43,370 nt of DNA from Ruminococcaceae bacterium UBA1741. Its GTDB lineage: Bacteria > Bacillota > Clostridia > Oscillospirales > Acutalibacteraceae. Position 1 is the stretch's first letter; each line of letters begins with the position of its first letter. The position numbers were made by a program, and so were the translations under genes. The notes below the pieces were generated by a model that saw only the letters and a list, made by a program, of their open reading frames with translations, searched no databases and was not told where the DNA came from. The stretch is from NCBI GenBank assembly GCA_002315685.1, contig DCHX01000011.1, positions 3,692-47,061 on the forward strand. The letters are read 5' to 3'. Below, piece by piece: positions 39,127 through 43,370 of the stretch.

Positions 39127-40487
39127 TTGAACTTCTCAACACTTGTAAAACGAGTATATTGACCGTCCCAATAAAGTTCTACCGAGCCGGTTTCACCATG
39201 ACGGTTTTTTGCTACAATACATTCGGCAGAGTTTTGTTCGGCGAAGCTATCTTCATCTGTTCGTTCGCTATTATAATAGCTGTCGCGATACAAGAATAAA
39301 ACTATATCGGCATCTTGCTCAATAGAACCGGAATCTCTTAAATCGGATAATGCCGGCTTATGCGATTTTCCCTTAACTTCGGTGCCACGGGACAACTGCG
39401 CACAGGCAATAACGGGAATATTTAATTCCTTTGCCATAATTTTAAGATTTCTTGTAATCTCGGAAATTTCCTGAACACGATTGTCGGAAAAACGGGAAGA
39501 ATGCATAAGACCTAAATAGTCAATAACTACCAAGTCAACCTTCTTCATACGCAGAAGCTTTGCTTTCATTTCGGGAACGGTTATATTTGATGATTCATCA
39601 AAATATATTTCGGATTTTGATAGGTTTGCACCCGCATCAACAAGCCTTGTCCATTCATCATTTTCAAGTGCGCCCGTTCGAAGCTTTTCGCTCTTAATCG
39701 CAGCCTCACTTGAAAGAAGCCGTTGAGCCAACTGGTCGCGAGTCATTTCGAGCGAGAAGAAACAAACGGTTTTTTCGGCATTTACCGCAACATTTCTTGC
39801 AATATTAAGAGCAAAAGATGTTTTACCCATACCCGGACGAGCGCCTAAAATAATCAGGTCGGATTTATTAAGACCTGTTATTTTTTGGTCAAGCTCACGA
39901 ATTCCCGTAGGAATACCGATATAATCTTTTCTCGTTTCTGGGTCAGCCATCTTCGAAAGACGGTCATAGGTTTCGTTTTCAATGATTTTTCCTATATGGG
40001 TAAGTCCGCTAACATCTTTGCCCGAACGAATTTCGTAAATTTTTTGTTCCGCATTATCAAGCAAAGCGCCCGAATCCATAGTATTCTCATCAATATCCTT
40101 GATAATATCCTTTGCCGCCATTAAAAGCGCACGGGAATAATAACGATCTCTTACAATCGCTACATATTCCGAAACATTTGCAGTTGACGGGACACCCTGA
40201 ATAAGCTGAGAAATATATGATTTGCCGCCGTCTTCATCGTATGTACCGTTCTTTTTTAATTTTTCAAGCAAGGAAACATAATCAATAGACTGATTAAGCT
40301 CATACATAGAAGTAACGGCAGAATAAATATCTCGATGTTGCGGTAAATAAAAATATTCCGGCTTAATTGCAAGAACAATATCGTTAATACAGGACGGGTC
40401 AATAATAATTGAGCCTAAAACAGCCTGTTCGGCTTCAAGCGAATAGGGTTGACGGCTGAATTCCGAAGTAAAATCATTAGTAGCCAT
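39123..40487 (-). CDS. dnaB: Replicative DNA helicase DnaB
   Basis: This 454-residue hexameric 5'-3' helicase unwinds DNA at the replication fork. The N-terminal primase-interacting domain (about 15-120) with QPYSLEAEQAVLGSII precedes the RecA-like motor with Walker A GARPGMGKT (215-223), the Walker B region VDLVVIDYLGLM and the C-terminal motifs HRHGETG. (In Bacillus the orthologue is called DnaC.) No intein is seen. It shares one base with rplI (TAATG). Confidence 0.97.
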   Translation of the reverse strand: MATNDFTSEFSRQPYSLEAEQAVLGSIIIDPSCINDIVLAIKPEYFYLPQHRDIYSAVTSMYELNQSIDYVSLLEKLKKNGTYDEDGGKSYISQLIQGVPSTANVSEYVAIVRDRYYSRALLMAAKDIIKDIDENTMDSGALLDNAEQKIYEIRSGKDVSGLTHIGKIIENETYDRLSKMADPETRKDYIGIPTGIRELDQKITGLNKSDLIILGARPGMGKTSFALNIARNVAVNAEKTVCFFSLEMTRDQLAQRLLSSEAAIKSEKLRTGALENDEWTRLVDAGANLSKSEIYFDESSNITVPEMKAKLLRMKKVDLVVIDYLGLMHSSRFSDNRVQEISEITRNLKIMAKELNIPVIACAQLSRGTEVKGKSHKPALSDLRDSGSIEQDADIVLFLYRDSYYNSERTDEDSFAEQNSAECIVAKNRHGETGSVELYWDGQYTRFTSVEKFK

Positions 40488-40927
40488 TATTCAGTTACCT
40501 TGACGGTGATTTTGGCAGAAATGCCGGTATAAAGCTTAATATCAGCAGTATATTCACCGAAATTTTTAATATCGGCAACCGACATTTTCTTTTTATCAAC
40601 CGAAATACCCAATTCTTTCTCAATTTGAGCCGCAATTTCCTTTGAAGTAACACTACCGAAAAGCTTTCCGCCGTTACCTGCTTTTGCGGTAACGGTAACA
40701 CTCTTTCCGTTTAGCTTTTCAGCGGTAGCCTTTGCGGCATCAATCTCTTCTTGTTTATGATGAGCAGTAGCTTCATTTCGGCTTTTAAGTTCGCTCATAG
40801 CGGCATTATCAGCCTCAATAGCCAAGTTTTTCGGGAAAAGAAAATTACGGGCATAACCGTCGGAAACAGTGCAAAGTTCACCCTTTTTACCCTTTCCTTT
40901 AACATCTTGAAGTAAAATTACCTTCAT
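40487..40927 (-). CDS. rplI: 50S ribosomal protein L9
   Basis: This 146-residue protein has the bL9 signature GKGKKGELCTVSDGYARNFLFPK at 11-33 (given by its key G-x-G-x-x-G and YxRNFLxP residues), a long connecting helix and a C-terminal RNA-binding domain. AGGGGCG precedes the ATG. The rplI-dnaB pair is a standard Firmicute arrangement, but the c-di-AMP phosphodiesterase gene gdpP that usually precedes rplI is replaced here by rnj. Confidence 0.97.
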   Translation of the reverse strand: MKVILLQDVKGKGKKGELCTVSDGYARNFLFPKNLAIEADNAAMSELKSRNEATAHHKQEEIDAAKATAEKLNGKSVTVTAKAGNGGKLFGSVTSKEIAAQIEKELGISVDKKKMSVADIKNFGEYTADIKLYTGISAKITVKVTE

Positions 40928-40942
40928 ATTTTTCGCCCCTTT

Positions 40943-42769
40943 TTATATTTCAACAATTACAGGAAGCACCATAGGACTTCTATGTGTCTTATTATATAAG
41001 AACTTTGCCACACCGTCTTTTATCCGTGTTTTATAGACATTCCAATCTCTTGTATTGTTATAGTAGCAATTTTCTAAAATTGAGTAAACGGTTTCTTCGA
41101 TTTCAGTCATAAGCTCCTCGGATTCTTTAACAAAAACAAATCCTCGGGATACTATTTCGGGTTTTGATAAAACCTCGCGGGTTAAACCGTCAACTACAAC
41201 AGTTACAACGATAATACCGCCTTCTGCCAAATGCTTTCTGTCACGAAGAACAATACTACCGACATCGCCAACGCCAAGTCCGTCAACCAAAACTCTTCCG
41301 GCAGGAACAGTTGTAGCCGTAACGGCTTTATCACTGTAAAGCTCAATAACCGTACCGTTGTTGACGATAATTGTGTTTTCAAGAGGTATTCCCATAGAAA
41401 CACCCAAAAGCGAATGCTTATACAAATGCTTTTGCTCGCCGTGAACGGGAATAAAGAATTTCGGCTTAACAACACCGAGCATCATTTTAAGCTCTTCTTG
41501 ACAAGCGTGTCCCGAAACGTGAACATCATACATTTTTTCATATACAACATTAGCGCCTCGTTTGATAAGCTCATTGACAACCTTGCTTACGGTTTTTTCA
41601 TTACCCGGAATAGGGGTTGCGGAAATTATTATCATATCGCCGGGGATAATTTCAACCTGCCTATGCTCCGAAAAAGCAATTCTGTGAAGTGCGGAAAGAG
41701 GTTCTCCCTGACTTCCTGTTGTAACAACAACAATTTGTTCGTCAGGATAATTCTTAATGGTTTCTATTTCAATCAGTACACCTTCCGGCACTATTAAATA
41801 TCCAAGCTCAGCCGCAACCTTAACAACATTCAGCATACTTCTTCCCGAAACCGCAACCTTACGACCGCATTTTGCGGCCTCGGTTATTATTTGCTGTATT
41901 CTATGAATGTTAGAAGAAAAAGTCGCAACAATAATTCGATGGCCGTCAGCCTTATTAAACAAATTGGCAAGTGATTCGCCGACAACGCGTTCAGATGGTG
42001 TAAATCCGCCTCTTTCGGCGTTTGTAGAATCAGACAGCAATGCCAAAACGCCTCGTTTTCCCAACTCACCGAAACGGGCTAAATCAATCATTTTGTTATC
42101 AATAGGCGTTGTATCTATCTTAAAATCGCCGGTTTGAATAATTGTTCCCGTAGGGGTGGTTATTGCGAAAGCTACCGCATCGGGAATAGAGTGATTTACA
42201 TGAATAACCTCAATAGTAAACTTACTTAAATTAAATATGTCCCCTGCTTTAACTATATTAAGCTTTGCTTCGCTTAAAAGCTTATGCTCCTTTAATTTTT
42301 CGGATATAAGCGCTATTGTAAGGTGAGTAGCATAAATCGGAACATTGAAATCACGAAGTAAATACGGAATTGCACCGATATGGTCTTCGTGGCCGTGAGT
42401 AATTATAAGTCCTTTTATTTTATCCTTACATTCAAGTACATAAGAAAAATCCGGAATGACAATATCAATTCCCGGAGTTTCTTCATCAGGGAAACTCATA
42501 CCGCAGTCAACAAGTATCATTTCATCATCATACTCGTAAAGGGTTATGTTTTTACCAATCTCGCCGAGACCGCCAAGCGGCATAATCTTAGTCGGCTTTT
42601 TAGGAATGGGTGGTGTTCTGTAATTTTTGAAATTATTATACCCCTTATCCTTTTTTTGATAAAATCCGTTATTTTCGTTTTCGTTTTTTGCAGATTTCTG
42701 AGATGTATGGTTATAATACTTCTTTTTTACGGACTGACCATACATTTTATTCTGCTTTGGGTCTGCCAT
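40943..42769 (-). CDS. rnj: Ribonuclease J
   Basis: This 608-residue metallo-beta-lactamase/beta-CASP nuclease does 5'-3' exonucleolytic and endonucleolytic RNA decay and rRNA maturation. The zinc motif HGHEDH is at 125-130, GD(F)KID and the beta-CASP region with SGHA (near 420-430) follow, and the C-terminal domain completes the family length. Residues 1-58 are an extra basic, Asn/Lys/Tyr-rich and probably disordered extension not found in the short Bacillus RNase J1. GGAGG precedes the ATG. It sits between dut and rplI; only one rnj gene is visible here. Confidence 0.95.
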   Translation of the reverse strand: MADPKQNKMYGQSVKKKYYNHTSQKSAKNENENNGFYQKKDKGYNNFKNYRTPPIPKKPTKIMPLGGLGEIGKNITLYEYDDEMILVDCGMSFPDEETPGIDIVIPDFSYVLECKDKIKGLIITHGHEDHIGAIPYLLRDFNVPIYATHLTIALISEKLKEHKLLSEAKLNIVKAGDIFNLSKFTIEVIHVNHSIPDAVAFAITTPTGTIIQTGDFKIDTTPIDNKMIDLARFGELGKRGVLALLSDSTNAERGGFTPSERVVGESLANLFNKADGHRIIVATFSSNIHRIQQIITEAAKCGRKVAVSGRSMLNVVKVAAELGYLIVPEGVLIEIETIKNYPDEQIVVVTTGSQGEPLSALHRIAFSEHRQVEIIPGDMIIISATPIPGNEKTVSKVVNELIKRGANVVYEKMYDVHVSGHACQEELKMMLGVVKPKFFIPVHGEQKHLYKHSLLGVSMGIPLENTIIVNNGTVIELYSDKAVTATTVPAGRVLVDGLGVGDVGSIVLRDRKHLAEGGIIVVTVVVDGLTREVLSKPEIVSRGFVFVKESEELMTEIEETVYSILENCYYNNTRDWNVYKTRIKDGVAKFLYNKTHRSPMVLPVIVEI

Positions 42770-42798
42770 TAAATAAAATCCTCCTAAAATATAATTTT

Positions 42799-42831
42799 AT
42801 AAATTATTATCGAAAAAACATACGATAATAA
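42799..42831 (-). terminator. Weak AT-rich hairpin between dut and rnj
   Basis: On the minus strand TTATTATCG pairs with CGATAATAA (42823-42831 and 42804-42812) around a 10-base loop, followed by TTTATAAAATT. The stem is AT-rich, so it is a poor terminator and may just reduce read-through. Confidence 0.4.
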
Positions 42832-42842
42832 ATAAGTCCGAA

Positions 42843-43283
42843 TTATTTGCCCGTAGAGCCGAATCCGCCGATATTTCTTTCGGTTACATCAAGAGAGTCG
42901 CTATTAGAAAAATCAGCTTTCATATACGGTAAAAATACCATCTGCGCAATTCTTTCGCCGTTTTCGATAGTTTGCGGTACGCTTGAATGGTTATGAAGAG
43001 GCACCATAATTTCGCCCCTGTAATCACTGTCAATAACGCCGACCTTATTGGCCGGTGCTAAGCCTTTTTTTGTTGCAAGTCCGCTTCTCGCAAATACAAA
43101 ACCGCCAAATCCGTTAGGTATTTCCATAGCAATTCCGGTATGAACCAAATAAGTTTCGTTTGGATTTATTATCACACTTTCGGTATCAACTAACGCATAA
43201 ATATCAGCACCGGCGGAAAATTCCGTTCCGTAGCTCGGCACTATTGCATTTTCGTTCAATTTAACATACTTTACGATAGACAT
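42843..43283 (-). CDS. dut: dUTP diphosphatase
   Basis: This 146-residue trimeric enzyme hydrolyses dUTP to dUMP and pyrophosphate, keeping uracil out of DNA. All five motifs are seen: AGADIYA (about 25-31), ARSGLATKKG (motif 2), NKVGVIDSDYRGEI (motif 3), GERIAQMVFLP (motif 4) and the P-loop-like RNIGGFGSTGK (motif 5) at the end. The ATG follows GGAGTGG. It is the first gene of the last minus-strand operon and has a good promoter. Confidence 0.97.
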   Translation of the reverse strand: MSIVKYVKLNENAIVPSYGTEFSAGADIYALVDTESVIINPNETYLVHTGIAMEIPNGFGGFVFARSGLATKKGLAPANKVGVIDSDYRGEIMVPLHNHSSVPQTIENGERIAQMVFLPYMKADFSNSDSLDVTERNIGGFGSTGK

Positions 43284-43311
43284 AATACCACTCCAAACAA
43301 AAGTTAATGAT

Positions 43312-43340
43312 ATTATATCATAAAGCTTATTTTATGACAA
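43312..43340 (-). promoter_or_regulatory. Sigma-A type promoter for dut and following genes
   Basis: On the minus strand: -35 TTGTCA (43335-43340), 17-base spacer, perfect -10 TATAAT (43312-43317), about 30 bases before the dut ATG. Confidence 0.85.
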
Positions 43341-43370
43341 GATTATTTTATATAATATTTTATATAAATT

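Noticed and set aside
41231..41797. 188-codon antisense frame in the RNase J gene
   Set aside because: It lies wholly inside a conserved gene and has an Asn/Arg/Lys-rich product without a recognisable pattern.
1..43370. CRISPR array, prophage, insertion sequence, riboswitch or defence island
   Set aside because: No regularly spaced repeats, transposase, integrase, phage genes or known riboswitch core were seen. Gene content is conserved housekeeping.

Overview
The window looks like a chromosomal segment of an AT-rich, endospore-forming, Gram-positive Firmicute, most likely an anaerobic clostridium of the Oscillospiraceae/Ruminococcaceae type. The support is the sporulation genes (sigG, spoIIR), a MurE with the DNPR signature of meso-diaminopimelate enzymes, the MEP isoprenoid genes ispE and ispH, a clostridial-style IspH-S1 fusion, Feo-type ferrous iron uptake and strong AGGAGG ribosome binding sites. 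Almost everything is core housekeeping DNA. I see no phage, insertion sequence, CRISPR array or toxin-antitoxin module.

Layout. (1) Positions 1-740: the 5' part of a tRNA-Arg(CCT) on the minus strand and a divergent DivIVA-like coiled-coil gene. (2) 790-15605, minus strand: a dcw (division and cell wall) cluster running mraZ-rsmH-ftsL-pbpB-murE-mraY-ftsW-murG-murA-ftsQ-ftsZ. A clear promoter lies before mraZ, a second one before ftsZ, and a strong terminator follows ftsZ. A fused feoA-feoB gene comes next. murF, murD, murC, ftsA and sepF are absent from the cluster. (3) 15622-19757, minus strand: a BaiN/HI0933-like flavoprotein, cmk, and an ispH-rpsA fusion ending in two tandem terminators. 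(4) 19754-25489, minus strand: a HAD phosphatase, a small membrane protein, a DUF5685-like/J-domain pair and uvrA. (5) 25626-29111, plus strand: sigG, a polysaccharide deacetylase, ispE and spoIIR. (6) 29084-33270, minus strand: a MarR repressor and a heterodimeric ABC exporter in one overlapping operon with a visible operator. (7) 33290-34820, minus strand: a Dabb-domain protein and an ArsB/NhaD/SLC13-type permease. (8) 34909-35178, plus strand: tRNA-Thr and tRNA-Tyr with promoter and terminator. A repeat-rich spacer follows. (9) 35412-43340, minus strand: dut-rnj-rplI-dnaB-tilS-hpt-ftsH.

The genes serve peptidoglycan precursor synthesis and septation, translation and tRNA maturation, nucleotide salvage, replication and RNA decay, forespore-to-mother-cell signalling and a drug-efflux type operon. 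I found no convincing new multi-gene system. The best leads are regulatory or architectural: an internal Shine-Dalgarno and ATG exactly at the IspH/S1 junction; a hairpin that is both terminator-like and hides the spoIIR ribosome binding site; a run of MraZ/DnaA-box-like repeats in the mraZ leader; a palindromic operator abutting the marR promoter; and the uncharacterised DUF5685-like/J-domain pair.
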